Positions 16,644-25,586 of a DNA stretch of 39,248 nt are shown piece by piece. This DNA is from an uncultured Eubacteriales bacterium (GTDB taxonomy: Bacteria > Bacillota > Clostridia > Peptostreptococcales > Anaerovoracaceae), in the NCBI GenBank assembly GCA_900315125.1, contig OMXT01000057.1:1-39248 (forward strand), given 5' to 3'. The position numbers and the translations under genes are program-made. The notes under the pieces are model-generated. The model was given only the letters and a program-made list of their open reading frames with translations, was not told where the DNA came from and ran no database searches. Each line of letters starts with the position of its first letter. The first letter of the stretch is position 1.

Positions 16644-19475
16644 ATGGCAAATGATATCGTTATAAGAGGCGCCAATGAAAATAATCTGAAGCATCTGAAC
16701 GTCCGGATCCCAAAGGACAAGCTTGTGGTGATCACCGGGCTTTCCGGATCCGGCAAATCGTCCCTCGCTTTTGATACGATCTATGCGGAGGGACAGCGCC
16801 GGTATGTGGAGAGCCTGTCGTCCTATGCAAGGCAGTTCCTGGGGCAGATGGACAAGCCGGATGTGGAATCCATCGACGGACTTTCGCCGGCTATTTCCAT
16901 AGACCAGAAGACGACGAGCAGGAACCCCAGATCTACGGTGGGGACGGTGACGGAGATTCACGACTATCTCCGTCTGCTCTATGCCAGAGTCGGCAAGCCC
17001 CACTGCCCCATATGCGGCCGGCCGATCTCCAGCCAGAGCATCGATCAGATGGTAGACGCGGTGATGGAGTATCCGGAGGGGACCCGGATCATGGTCATGG
17101 CGCCGATAGTCCGTCAGCGGAAGGGCGAGCATGTCAAGATACTGGAGCGGATCCAGAAGGACGGCTATACCCGGGTGCGGGTAGACGGTGAGATCCGTAT
17201 ACTGGGAGAGGACGAGATCAAGCTGGACAAGAAGTTCAAGCATACCATAGAGATCGTGGTAGACCGGATCGTTGTCCGTCCCGGCCAGGAAAGCAGGATC
17301 TCCGAGGCTATGGAACTCGCCATGCACGAAGGCGAGGGACTGGTCACAGTCTGGTTCAAGCACCAGGATTACGAAAAGGAGCAGGTGTTCTCCACCCAGC
17401 TGGCATGTCCGGAGCACGGGGTCAGCATAGAAGAGCTGGAGCCGAGAATGTTCTCCTTTAACAGCCCCTTCGGGGCCTGTCCCTCCTGCAGCGGCTTGGG
17501 TTTTACGGAGAAGATCGACCCCGATACGATTATTGATGAAAACAGGAGCCCTCTGAACGGAGCCTTCAAGAAGATCTACGGATCCATGGAATTTTCCGGC
17601 TTTTACCGCAACATGATCAATGTGCTTGCCCAGGAACACGGCGTGGACCTGACCCGGCCTTACAGGGATCTGCCGGAGGATTTCAAGAAAGAAGCCCTGT
17701 ACGGAACGGGACGCCGTCATCTGAAATACACCTATACCAGCAGAGAGGGGAAGACTCAGAAATTTGACCATCCCTTCGAAGGTCTTCTGAACAACGTGGA
17801 ACGGCGGTACCGGGAGACGGGCTCCGACTTCTTTAAAGAGCGGATGAGCAAGTACATGGTGATTCGGGAATGTCCGGACTGCCGGGGCAAGCGCCTGAAG
17901 CCGGAGGTCCTGGCGGTCACGGTTGGAGGAAAGAACATCGCGGAGCTTTCCGACATGTCTATCCGGGAAGCACTGGAGTTTATTGAACATCTGGATCTGT
18001 CGGAGAAGGACCAGATGATAGCGAAGCAGATCCTGAAGGAGATCCGGGAACGGCTGAAGTTTCTCGTAAATGTAGGCCTCGACTATCTGACTCTTTCCCG
18101 AGCGGCGGGCACGCTGTCCGGCGGGGAGGCTCAGCGGATCCGTCTGGCGACCCAGATCGGCAGCGGGCTGACGGGCGTTCTGTATATTCTGGATGAACCC
18201 AGTATCGGACTGCACCAGAAGGATAATGATAAACTGCTTGCCACCCTTCGCCACCTGACGGAACTGGGCAATACCCTCATCGTCGTCGAACACGATGAGG
18301 ACACCATGTACGCAGCGGACCAGATCATCGACATCGGTCCGGGGGCCGGTATTTACGGCGGCGAACTGGTTGCTCAGGGAACGGTGGAAGAAATAAAGGA
18401 GGTCCCGGAATCCATTACCGGTCAGTATCTGTCCGGGAAGAGAGCCATCGCTGTGCCCCTTGTAAGGCGTCCCGGCAATGGACAGAAGATTACCGTTAAG
18501 GGTGCTGCGGAGAACAACCTGAAACATATCGATGTGGACTTTCCCCTTGGGAAATTCATTTGCGTTACGGGGGTATCCGGTTCGGGCAAGAGCAGCCTGG
18601 TCAACCAGATCCTCTGCAAGGGCGCGTCCCGGATCATAAACCGGACCAAGGACGAAGCAGGAAAGTTCGATGAGATCCTCGGGCTGGAGAATATTGACAA
18701 GGTCATAGACATCGACCAGTCTCCCATCGGGCGGACGCCCCGGTCCAACCCGGCAACATACACAGGCATGTTCACCCATATCCGGGATCTGTTTGCTTCC
18801 CTGCCGGAGGCGAAGATGCGCGGATTCGACAAAGGCAGGTTCAGCTTCAATGTCAAAGGCGGCCGCTGCGAGGCCTGCCGGGGAGACGGCATCATCAAGA
18901 TCGAGATGCATTTCCTTCCGGATGTCTACGTTCCCTGCGAAGTCTGCCACGGCAGAAGATACAACCGGGAGACCCTGGAAGTGAAATATAAAGGGAAAAG
19001 CATATTCGACGTGCTGGATATGAGCGTGGCGGAAGCGCTGGATTTCTTTAAGAACATCCCTTCCATCAAGAGGCAGCTGGATACGCTGAATGAGGTTGGC
19101 CTGGACTATATCAAGCTGGGACAGCCTTCCACCCAGCTCTCCGGCGGAGAAGCGCAGAGAGTCAAGCTGGCGTCGGAACTGAGCCGGAGAAGTACAGGCA
19201 GGACTTTGTACATCCTGGATGAACCCACGACGGGTCTGCACTTCGCCGACGTGGACAAGCTCCTTGCGGTCCTCGATAAGCTGGTGGACAGCGGAAACAC
19301 GGTCGTTGTCATAGAGCACAACCTGGACGTCATAAAGAGGGCGGACTATATCATCGACCTGGGTCCGGACGGCGGCGACAGGGGAGGAACGATCGTGACG
19401 ACAGGCACACCGGAGGAGGTTGCGGGCTGCGAGGCGTCCTATACCGGTCAGTTCTTGAAAAAGATGCTGAAGTAA
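16644..19475 (+). CDS. uvrA: Excinuclease ABC subunit A
   Basis: This 943-residue DNA-damage sensor has two ABC ATPase halves. The N-terminal half has [14 protein letters not shown], a CPICG zinc segment and the signature [20 protein letters not shown]. The C-terminal half has [10 protein letters not shown], the CEACRGDGI...CEVCHGRRY zinc module and [16 protein letters not shown]. The length is normal. AGGAAAAG precedes the ATG, in an operon with uvrB. A long open frame lies opposite it on the minus strand, but it is a composition artefact. Confidence 0.97.
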   Translation: MANDIVIRGANENNLKHLNVRIPKDKLVVITGLSGSGKSSLAFDTIYAEGQRRYVESLSSYARQFLGQMDKPDVESIDGLSPAISIDQKTTSRNPRSTVGTVTEIHDYLRLLYARVGKPHCPICGRPISSQSIDQMVDAVMEYPEGTRIMVMAPIVRQRKGEHVKILERIQKDGYTRVRVDGEIRILGEDEIKLDKKFKHTIEIVVDRIVVRPGQESRISEAMELAMHEGEGLVTVWFKHQDYEKEQVFSTQLACPEHGVSIEELEPRMFSFNSPFGACPSCSGLGFTEKIDPDTIIDENRSPLNGAFKKIYGSMEFSGFYRNMINVLAQEHGVDLTRPYRDLPEDFKKEALYGTGRRHLKYTYTSREGKTQKFDHPFEGLLNNVERRYRETGSDFFKERMSKYMVIRECPDCRGKRLKPEVLAVTVGGKNIAELSDMSIREALEFIEHLDLSEKDQMIAKQILKEIRERLKFLVNVGLDYLTLSRAAGTLSGGEAQRIRLATQIGSGLTGVLYILDEPSIGLHQKDNDKLLATLRHLTELGNTLIVVEHDEDTMYAADQIIDIGPGAGIYGGELVAQGTVEEIKEVPESITGQYLSGKRAIAVPLVRRPGNGQKITVKGAAENNLKHIDVDFPLGKFICVTGVSGSGKSSLVNQILCKGASRIINRTKDEAGKFDEILGLENIDKVIDIDQSPIGRTPRSNPATYTGMFTHIRDLFASLPEAKMRGFDKGRFSFNVKGGRCEACRGDGIIKIEMHFLPDVYVPCEVCHGRRYNRETLEVKYKGKSIFDVLDMSVAEALDFFKNIPSIKRQLDTLNEVGLDYIKLGQPSTQLSGGEAQRVKLASELSRRSTGRTLYILDEPTTGLHFADVDKLLAVLDKLVDSGNTVVVIEHNLDVIKRADYIIDLGPDGGDRGGTIVTTGTPEEVAGCEASYTGQFLKKMLK

Positions 19476-19544
19476 TGTAGAATAAAGCAATACGGTCATT
19501 CCGCGAAATAATAAAAATTTTTATAAAATTAAGGAGATACTCTC

Positions 19545-20978
19545 ATGGTTAAGGAAAAGAACCTGACGATGCTGACGGATTTCTATGAACTCACGATGGC
19601 AAACGGTTATTTCAAGTCAGGGCTTACAGACGATATCGCTTATTTTGATCTCTTCTTCCGCCGCGTGCCGGATAACGGCGGTTATGCGATCATGGCAGGA
19701 CTGGAGCAGGTGATCAATTACCTGGATGAACTGGAATTTACGGATGAGGATATTGATTACCTCAGAAGCAAGGGAATTTTCAGTGAGGAGTTCCTGGACT
19801 ATCTGTCCAATTTCCACTTTGAATGCGATGTGTGGGCGATACCAGAGGGAACGCCGATCTTCCCCCATGAGCCGATCATTACAGTAAGGGGACCGGTGAT
19901 CCAGGCCCAGTTTATTGAGACGATGCTGCTGCTCACCATTAACCATCAGAGCCTGATTGCCACCAAGGCAAGCAGAATCTGCCGCGCCGCTCAGGGACGG
20001 GCGGTTATGGAGTTCGGATCCCGCAGAGCTCACGGAGCATCGGCGGCGAATTACGGTGCAAGAGCTGCCTATATCGGCGGATGCAGCGGGACGGCGTGCA
20101 CGATCACGGACAGAGATTATCATATCCCGGCACTGGGAACCATGGCTCACAGCTGGGTGCAGATGTTCCCCAGCGAGTATGACGCATTCCGCAAGTACGC
20201 AGAGATCTACCCGGATAACTGCGTGCTGCTGGTAGATACATATAATGTACTGAAGTCCGGTGTGCCCACGGCGATCCGGGTATTTAAGGAAATGAAGCCG
20301 AAGAGCATGGGCATCCGCATTGATTCCGGAGACATCGCCTATCTGACCAAGAGAGCCAGAAAGATGCTTGATGAGGCGGGACTGCAGGACTGCACGATCA
20401 CGATCTCCAATTCGCTGGACGAATACCTGATCCGCGACGTCATCATGGAGGGCGCCCAGATCGATTCCTTCGGCGTAGGCGAGCGCCTGATCACCGCAAG
20501 TTCCGAGCCGGTATTCGGCGGCGTATATAAGCTGTCTGCTCTGGAAGTGAACGGGAAGATCATTCCCAAGATCAAGATCTCCGAGAATGTGGAGAAGATC
20601 ACCAATCCGGGATTCAAGTCTCTTTACCGGCTGTATGATAAGGAAAGCGACAAGGCCCTGGCAGATGTGCTGACATTGCACGGCGAGACCATTCCTGAGA
20701 AGGACGGCTATGTGATCTTCGACCCCAACGCAGTATGGAAGAAGAAGACGCTGAATAATTTCTATGTCCGCGAACTGCTGGTGCCCATCTTCAAGAAGGG
20801 CAAACGGGTTTACGACAGCCCGGATATCCAGACGATCCGCCAGTACTGTGCAGACCAGATCGAGACCCTGTGGGAAGAGACGCTGCGCTTTGAGAATCCT
20901 CAGACGTATTACGTGGATCTTTCTCAGAAGCTCTGGAACGTTAAGAATGAGCTGATCGAGGAGCATAACGCGAAATAG
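19545..20978 (+). CDS. pncB: Nicotinate phosphoribosyltransferase
   Basis: This 477-residue enzyme of NAD salvage makes nicotinate mononucleotide from nicotinate and PRPP with ATP. Family motifs are the N-terminal LTMLTDFYELTMANGY, FGSRRAHG, GTMAHSWVQMF (carrying the His expected to be phosphorylated), LLVDTYNVLKSGV, IRIDSGDIAYL and FGVGERLITASSEPVFGGVYKL. AAGGAG lies at about 19531-19536. A terminator follows the stop by about 90 bases. Confidence 0.95.
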   Translation: MVKEKNLTMLTDFYELTMANGYFKSGLTDDIAYFDLFFRRVPDNGGYAIMAGLEQVINYLDELEFTDEDIDYLRSKGIFSEEFLDYLSNFHFECDVWAIPEGTPIFPHEPIITVRGPVIQAQFIETMLLLTINHQSLIATKASRICRAAQGRAVMEFGSRRAHGASAANYGARAAYIGGCSGTACTITDRDYHIPALGTMAHSWVQMFPSEYDAFRKYAEIYPDNCVLLVDTYNVLKSGVPTAIRVFKEMKPKSMGIRIDSGDIAYLTKRARKMLDEAGLQDCTITISNSLDEYLIRDVIMEGAQIDSFGVGERLITASSEPVFGGVYKLSALEVNGKIIPKIKISENVEKITNPGFKSLYRLYDKESDKALADVLTLHGETIPEKDGYVIFDPNAVWKKKTLNNFYVRELLVPIFKKGKRVYDSPDIQTIRQYCADQIETLWEETLRFENPQTYYVDLSQKLWNVKNELIEEHNAK

Positions 20979-21065
20979 GCGCGCGGACTGTGAAGATCAA
21001 GCGTTGACACGGAAAAGGCGCTGATCGATGCCTGCTATCTATAGTTTAACTCTAAACGGCGATGA

Positions 21066-21094
21066 GGCCCGGAACCTTGGGTTCCGGGCCTTTT
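21066..21094 (+). terminator. Terminator after pncB, abutting the next ribosome site
   Basis: GGCCCGGAAC and GTTCCGGGCC form a 10-bp stem followed by TTTT. The GGGAGG of the transporter gene follows at once. No promoter was found between this hairpin and the transporter start, so the hairpin may act as an attenuator on readthrough transcripts. Confidence 0.75.
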
Positions 21095-21106
21095 GGGAGG
21101 GACACC

Positions 21107-22093
21107 GTGCAGATCGACCGAAAGAAAGAACTGAGAGCAGATCTCATGCTGCTCATTATTACGCTTTGCTGGGGCGTGTCCTATTATCTGATGGACGTGT
21201 CTCTGACCCAGCTTTCTACTTTTACACTTAATGCCTATCGTTTCCTTGGCGCATTTGCTGTGGCAGTCATTTTCTCGCTGCCCAGGATGCGGCACATGAC
21301 GAAAGAAACGCTGCTGGCCGGTCTGGGGATCGGCGCGGTCCTTTCTTTTGTCTATATCGGCGCTACCGTAGGCGTCCAGAACACGACGCTGTCCAATTCT
21401 GCCTTTCTGTGCTGCACTACGGTTTTCTTCACGCCGATCCTTGATTTTTTGATTTTCAGAAAGCGTGCGTCGCGGAAAATTGTCCTGGCAGTGGTGCTGA
21501 GCCTGATTGGCATCGCGCTCATGACTCTTAAGGATGATTTTTCATTTAATATGGCGCATCTGAAAGGCGATCTTTTCAGCCTTTCCTGCGGCGTGACCTA
21601 TTCTCTCGATATTATTTTCACGTCCCGGGCGGTCCAGAACAATAAGGTGGATCCCTACCAGATGGGCGTCATGAGTCTCGGATCCTGCGGACTGATCATG
21701 CTCGTCCTGGCATGCATGACAGAAATGCCCATTGCTCACCCGACCAACGGAGCGGTCTGGTTCGCTGTGATATTCCTTTCCCTGTTCTGCACAGGAATGG
21801 CTTTCATACTGCAGCCCATAGCGCAGCAGTATACAGAGGCATCCCATGTAGGCATCATATTTTCGCTGGAGCCGGTATTTGCAGGCGTTACGGCATTCTT
21901 CCTTGCGGGAGAAGTGCTGACCGCCCGGGGATATATCGGGGAAGTGCTGATGATTGCAGCCCTGCTCTTTATGGAAATTGACTTTGGTGCGCTTCTTTCG
22001 GGGCGAACAAAGGCTTCCGAGTCAGTAAACTCCATGTCGGCTGAGGAATTGGGCGGCGGAGCGCCTGCAGAAAAAGATAACGAACGCAGATAG
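21107..22093 (+). CDS. EamA/DMT-family membrane transporter
   Basis: This 328-residue protein has about ten transmembrane segments in two EamA repeats (first about 10-140, second about 155-295), and a hydrophilic C-terminal tail of about 30 residues. The frame is open from 21062, but that part would run through a terminator hairpin. GGGAGG at 21095-21100 with a 6-base spacing points to the GTG at 21107 (protein starting VQIDRKKELRAD, read as Met). The family exports or imports small metabolites and the substrate is unknown. A strong terminator follows. Confidence 0.9.
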   Translation: MQIDRKKELRADLMLLIITLCWGVSYYLMDVSLTQLSTFTLNAYRFLGAFAVAVIFSLPRMRHMTKETLLAGLGIGAVLSFVYIGATVGVQNTTLSNSAFLCCTTVFFTPILDFLIFRKRASRKIVLAVVLSLIGIALMTLKDDFSFNMAHLKGDLFSLSCGVTYSLDIIFTSRAVQNNKVDPYQMGVMSLGSCGLIMLVLACMTEMPIAHPTNGAVWFAVIFLSLFCTGMAFILQPIAQQYTEASHVGIIFSLEPVFAGVTAFFLAGEVLTARGYIGEVLMIAALLFMEIDFGALLSGRTKASESVNSMSAEELGGGAPAEKDNERR

Positions 22094-22133
22094 AGTGGTA
22101 AATACCGATAGCTCTGACACAGTATGAATGAGG

Positions 22134-22175
22134 CAGCCGGAGAAAGTCGAAATTGACTTTCTCCGGCTGTTTTTG
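22134..22175 (+). terminator. Intrinsic terminator
   Basis: AGCCGGAGAAAGTC and GACTTTCTCCGGCT form a 14-bp stem with the loop GAAATT, followed by GTTTTTGT. It ends the transporter transcript. Confidence 0.93.
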
Positions 22176-22546
22176 TACTGGGGAGGTTGGCACATAATAG
22201 TGCGGCAGACCTGCCCAGATGCGTTTTGCGGCCGGCGGTAATCTACCCAAGCTCCGAAATAACGGCAGGGTTGACTAATATGCCGGTTACATATCTATTT
22301 TGTCCGTTCCACCACCTTATGGAAGGAAAACTACAGAAAACTAACATGCGCATTCTGGCACGTTTTTCGCTTCTTATTTAAAAAAGACGAAAAATGCCCT
22401 GTTTTGTTGCAGGATGGGCAGATTAACCAAACGGTGCTGCAGCAGAGAGTGCGGCGGACCGCCGTAAACAACGGCAAACAGGAATGCGGACAGGGACGAA
22501 AACAAGCGGAAACGATTGAAAACAAACGGAAACTGAGGGAGAGACA
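22176..22546 (+). other. Gene-free regulatory gap before the alcohol dehydrogenase
   Basis: This stretch holds a sigma-54 promoter match (22356-22371) and a leader of roughly 165 bases. Within the leader a half-site GTTGC (near 22408) and a TGCCC/GGGCA hairpin can be seen. The first 180 bases hold no promoter or reading frame that I can support. A TGGCAC sequence at about 22189 has the wrong spacing to its GC for sigma-54. Confidence 0.5.
22356..22371 (+). promoter_or_regulatory. Sigma-54 (-24/-12) promoter match, alcohol dehydrogenase
   Basis: TGGCACG-N4-TCGCT: the GG and GC dinucleotides have the obligatory spacing and only one base of the TTGC box differs from consensus. It is the weakest of three such sites in the window and has no full GTTGC-N6-GCAAC palindrome upstream within the gap. 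Confidence 0.6.
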
Positions 22547-23704
22547 ATGTACGACTTTAACATGTGCATCTCGACGGATATCCATTTTGGGCGGGATGCG
22601 GAGAAGGAAACCGGAAGGTTAATGGCGAAGTATGCAGACAGCGTACTGATCTTGTATGGCAGTGAACGCATATACAGGGATGGTCTGGGAGGCAAGCTGG
22701 AAAAATATCTCGAGAAGGAATCCTGCAGTGTGTGCCGGCTCGGCGGGGTGAAGCCCAATGCGGACTCCGCCAAGATCGATGAAGCGGTAGACATGGTTCG
22801 CCGCAGAAATATTAACGGAATTCTTGCAGTGGGCGGAGGCAGCGTCATAGATACGGCTAAAGCGGTGGCGGTCAGCGCATGCAGCGAAGCGCCTGCGGTA
22901 GAAATATTCCGGGGAATCGCAGAGCCGGGGCTTTGTCTTCCCGTAGGCGTCGTGCTGACGAATGCGGCCACAGGATCGGAGGCGAATCCCACGGCAGTCA
23001 TCGCGGATCAGGTAAACGGAGAAAAACTGCTGTTCAGCGATCAGAGGATGCGGCCGAAGTTTGCAATCCTGGATCCTGCGCTTACACTGAGCGTGCCTGC
23101 CGCGACGACAGCGGCAGGGGGGTTCGATATATTCTCCCATGCCTTTGAACGGTATTTCGACCTGACAAGGGACAGTTTGCTGCTGGACCAGATGACGGAA
23201 GGGGTCATGAGAACGGTGGCAAACGTGCTGCCTCGGACGATACAGGATCCGGGCAATTACCAGTTCCGGGCGGAACTGATGCTGGCGGCGACCGTGGCTC
23301 ACAGCGATATGATCGGACCGGGCGGGGATTTTGCCTGCCACAGCGTTTCCCATGTGATGACGGAAGTGTTCGGCATCGATCACGGAGCGGCTCTCGCCAT
23401 GATCATACCTGCCTGGTGCGAGGTCATGAGAGATCTGCATCCCGAGCGGTTCGACCAGTTCTTCCGCAATGTGTTCGGTGCGGATACCTTCGGCGAGGGA
23501 ATGGAAAAACTCAGGGAATTCGTCCGCAGCATCGGGCTTTCGGAGACAATGGGCAATAAGCAGAATATTACCCCTGAGGAGCTGGCGGATATGACTGTAG
23601 GCGAAGGGAAGTTTGCCGGCGCGGGCTATGCGGCGCTGACCCGGGAGCAGGCTGTGAAAATATACGGAAGAATGCTCGCAGAGGACAAAGAACAGACTGC
23701 CTGA
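22547..23704 (+). CDS. Iron-containing alcohol dehydrogenase
   Basis: This 385-residue cytoplasmic group III dehydrogenase has the NAD(P)-binding GGGS at 96-99 and metal ligands D194, H198, H265 and H279, a pattern like that of YqhD/butanol dehydrogenases. It probably interconverts a short-chain aldehyde and alcohol. With a 4-hydroxybutyryl-CoA dehydratase nearby, a 4-hydroxybutyrate dehydrogenase (succinate semialdehyde reducing) role is attractive, but the sequence does not prove it and butyraldehyde/butanol is the plain alternative. GGGAGAG precedes the ATG. A sigma-54 promoter match lies upstream. Confidence 0.9.
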   Translation: MYDFNMCISTDIHFGRDAEKETGRLMAKYADSVLILYGSERIYRDGLGGKLEKYLEKESCSVCRLGGVKPNADSAKIDEAVDMVRRRNINGILAVGGGSVIDTAKAVAVSACSEAPAVEIFRGIAEPGLCLPVGVVLTNAATGSEANPTAVIADQVNGEKLLFSDQRMRPKFAILDPALTLSVPAATTAAGGFDIFSHAFERYFDLTRDSLLLDQMTEGVMRTVANVLPRTIQDPGNYQFRAELMLAATVAHSDMIGPGGDFACHSVSHVMTEVFGIDHGAALAMIIPAWCEVMRDLHPERFDQFFRNVFGADTFGEGMEKLREFVRSIGLSETMGNKQNITPEELADMTVGEGKFAGAGYAALTREQAVKIYGRMLAEDKEQTA

Positions 23705-23782
23705 TTTCCGCGACGGAGTCTTTCTGAAGACGCATCCAAAACAGTTGAAGGATGTGGGGATGTGCGGGGGGCAAATATGCAT

Positions 23783-23798
23783 GTTGCGCCGCCGCAAC
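23783..23798. promoter_or_regulatory. Putative activator-binding site (UAS) of the DUF362 operon
   Basis: The palindrome GTTGC-N6-GCAAC lies about 80-90 bases upstream of the -24 element, with an extra GCAAC half-site at 23816-23820. The same arrangement occurs at 30786-30801. Enhancer-binding proteins with Fis-type helix-turn-helix domains bind such sites. Assignment to the activator encoded at 29210-30730 is inferred. Confidence 0.65.
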
Positions 23799-23872
23799 GG
23801 ACAGGCAGAAGGACTGCAACAATATTGACGAACAATTAACAAGGACGTGTTGAAAATACAGGATTCCATGTT

Positions 23873-23888
23873 TGGCACGCCTGTTGCT
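23873..23888 (+). promoter_or_regulatory. Sigma-54 (-24/-12) promoter of the DUF362 operon
   Basis: TGGCACG-CCTG-TTGCT matches the sigma-54 consensus at every conserved base. It lies 68 bases upstream of the DUF362 start codon. Confidence 0.88.
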
Positions 23889-23955
23889 TTAACTAAATTC
23901 GGTATTATGATCTATATTCATCAATAATAAATTTACCCAGAGGAAGGAGAACAGG

Positions 23956-25245
23956 ATGAGTAACAAATCACAGGTAGCCCTCGTGAAGAGGCCCGACATC
24001 CAGCAGGACGTCACTAAGGTGTTTGATCTGCTCGGCGGAGTAAAGAACCTGATCCATAAAGGTTCTGTCGTTATGCTCAAGCCTAACGCAGGTCATGCGG
24101 AACCGCCGGAAACATCCGTATGTACCAATCCGGAAGTTATCCGTGCGGTCATCCGCGAAGTAAAGAAGGCGGAGCCGAAGGAGATCGTCATTTGTGAGGC
24201 TGCGGCGATCGGCTGCGACACCGTAGAGTGCTTCGAAGTCAGCGGTATCGCAAAGATGGCAGAGGAAGAGGGCGTAGAGTGCTACGATATCAAGAGAGAT
24301 AAGGACCTTGTTAATGTAGCGGTCAGAGGATATAAGTCAAACCTCGATCATATCAAACTGCCCAGAAGACTGATGGAGGCGGATCACCTGATCAACCTGC
24401 CGATCCTGAAGGCTCATGCCAGCATGGTATTCTCCGGCGCACTGAAGAACATCAAGGGCGTTGTGCAGGATAAGGTCCACATGCAGATGCACCAGCAGAA
24501 CCTGACCATGGCAATGATGGATGTATGGTCCGTATGTAAGGCAGACCTGAACATCATGGACGCTTACAGAGCAGCCAGCGGATACAGCCCGCATATGCCG
24601 GTTCCTATCGAGTCCAACATGATCCTCGGATCCAAAGACCCGGTAGCGATCGACCGCGTTGCCTGCGAGGTTACCGGTATCGATACAAGCGGCGTAAGCT
24701 ACTTCAAGGTTGCGGAAGAGACCGGACTGGGCGCTTATGACATGGATCAGATCGAAGTCCTCGGAAACACCATCGAAGAGTGTTTCAAGCAGATGTGGAT
24801 CCCCTATGTCGGCGATATGAGCAAGAGATGGCCGGAATACGACGTAAAGTGCGACGGAGCATGCTCCAGCTGCCAGGCGCTTCTTGCCATCAACATGGAA
24901 GAGCTGAAGGCTGTTGATGAGTATGAGAAGAACAAAGGCATGACCATCGTGATCGGCGGAAAGAATGAGATCCCCAAGGATATCCCCGATGACAGGATCG
25001 TACTTCACGGGAACTGCACAAAGAAGTATCTGAAGGATCATCCGGGAGCATACTGGATCCTGGGATGCCCGCCGAATGAGCCGGCTCTGTACCTGACTGT
25101 ACAGCGGAAGGAAGTCATCAACGGCATGGGTGACCAGGAAGAGGAGATCATTCGTCCCTGCATGAAGAGAGACGAACCGGTATGGCGCGAATATGTATTT
25201 GAGAAAGCGGAAGAATATTATAAGGAACATCAGGAAGGAAAATAA
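23956..25245 (+). CDS. DUF362 domain-containing protein
   Basis: This 429-residue soluble protein is recognisable as DUF362 by KPNAGHAEPPETSVCTNPEVIRAVIREVKKAEPKEIVICEAA and LINLPILKAHASMVFSGALKNIKG in the N-terminal two-thirds. The C-terminal third has a Cys cluster, CDGACSSC, and further GNC and GCPP cysteines that could bind a metal or cluster. No ferredoxin domain is fused, unlike in some relatives. The biochemical function of the family is poorly defined. AGGAAGGAG precedes the ATG. It is the first gene of a sigma-54-driven operon with a small unknown protein, a carboxylate-type transporter and a thiolase, so a role in substrate processing is likely. Confidence 0.85.
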   Translation: MSNKSQVALVKRPDIQQDVTKVFDLLGGVKNLIHKGSVVMLKPNAGHAEPPETSVCTNPEVIRAVIREVKKAEPKEIVICEAAAIGCDTVECFEVSGIAKMAEEEGVECYDIKRDKDLVNVAVRGYKSNLDHIKLPRRLMEADHLINLPILKAHASMVFSGALKNIKGVVQDKVHMQMHQQNLTMAMMDVWSVCKADLNIMDAYRAASGYSPHMPVPIESNMILGSKDPVAIDRVACEVTGIDTSGVSYFKVAEETGLGAYDMDQIEVLGNTIEECFKQMWIPYVGDMSKRWPEYDVKCDGACSSCQALLAINMEELKAVDEYEKNKGMTIVIGGKNEIPKDIPDDRIVLHGNCTKKYLKDHPGAYWILGCPPNEPALYLTVQRKEVINGMGDQEEEIIRPCMKRDEPVWREYVFEKAEEYYKEHQEGK

Positions 25246-25248
25246 ACC

Positions 25249-25515
25249 ATGCTGAATGACTATGTATCCTATGACAACAACGATAAGTTCAAGAAGATCC
25301 TGGATGACGTGTTTACCGATGAGTTCATGCAGAAGTATACGAATCTGGAGAATTTTGAAGCGTTCAAGTATTCCAGCGCGGTGATCTGCGACTGGACACA
25401 GCCCAGGCTGGTATATTCGAAAACGCTCCTGGACGGCTTTGTCAGAGAAAGCACGCAGTTCAGGTCCTGGGATGAGATGGTCATGAGAGCAACTGATGAA
25501 CGGTATGGCGTTTAG
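25249..25515 (+). CDS. Small uncharacterised protein (88 aa)
   Basis: I do not recognise the family. The 88-residue product is soluble, rich in aromatic and acidic residues (e.g. NDYVSYDNNDKFKKILDDVF, CDWTQPRLVYSKTLLDGF) and has a single Cys, with no signal peptide or membrane segment. It starts 3 bases after the DUF362 stop. Its ribosome site AGGAAGGA lies inside the end of that gene, which argues for tight coupling and perhaps a subunit or partner of the DUF362 protein. Confidence 0.8.
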   Translation: MLNDYVSYDNNDKFKKILDDVFTDEFMQKYTNLENFEAFKYSSAVICDWTQPRLVYSKTLLDGFVRESTQFRSWDEMVMRATDERYGV

Positions 25516-25586
25516 GTAAAAGAGTGCGGGGGCATAAGCTGCCTACGCACCCAAAATAATAACGGGAAAACCCCGGGGAGTGTAGA

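Noticed and set aside
16608-19499. A 963-codon open frame on the minus strand opposite uvrA
   Set aside because: It mirrors uvrA codon for codon, has no ribosome site or family motif, and is explained by G+C-rich codon structure.
22188-22206. A second sigma-54-like site TGGCACATAATAGTGC before the alcohol dehydrogenase
   Set aside because: The GG to GC distance is one base too long and the -12 box is poor. The site at 22356 fits better.
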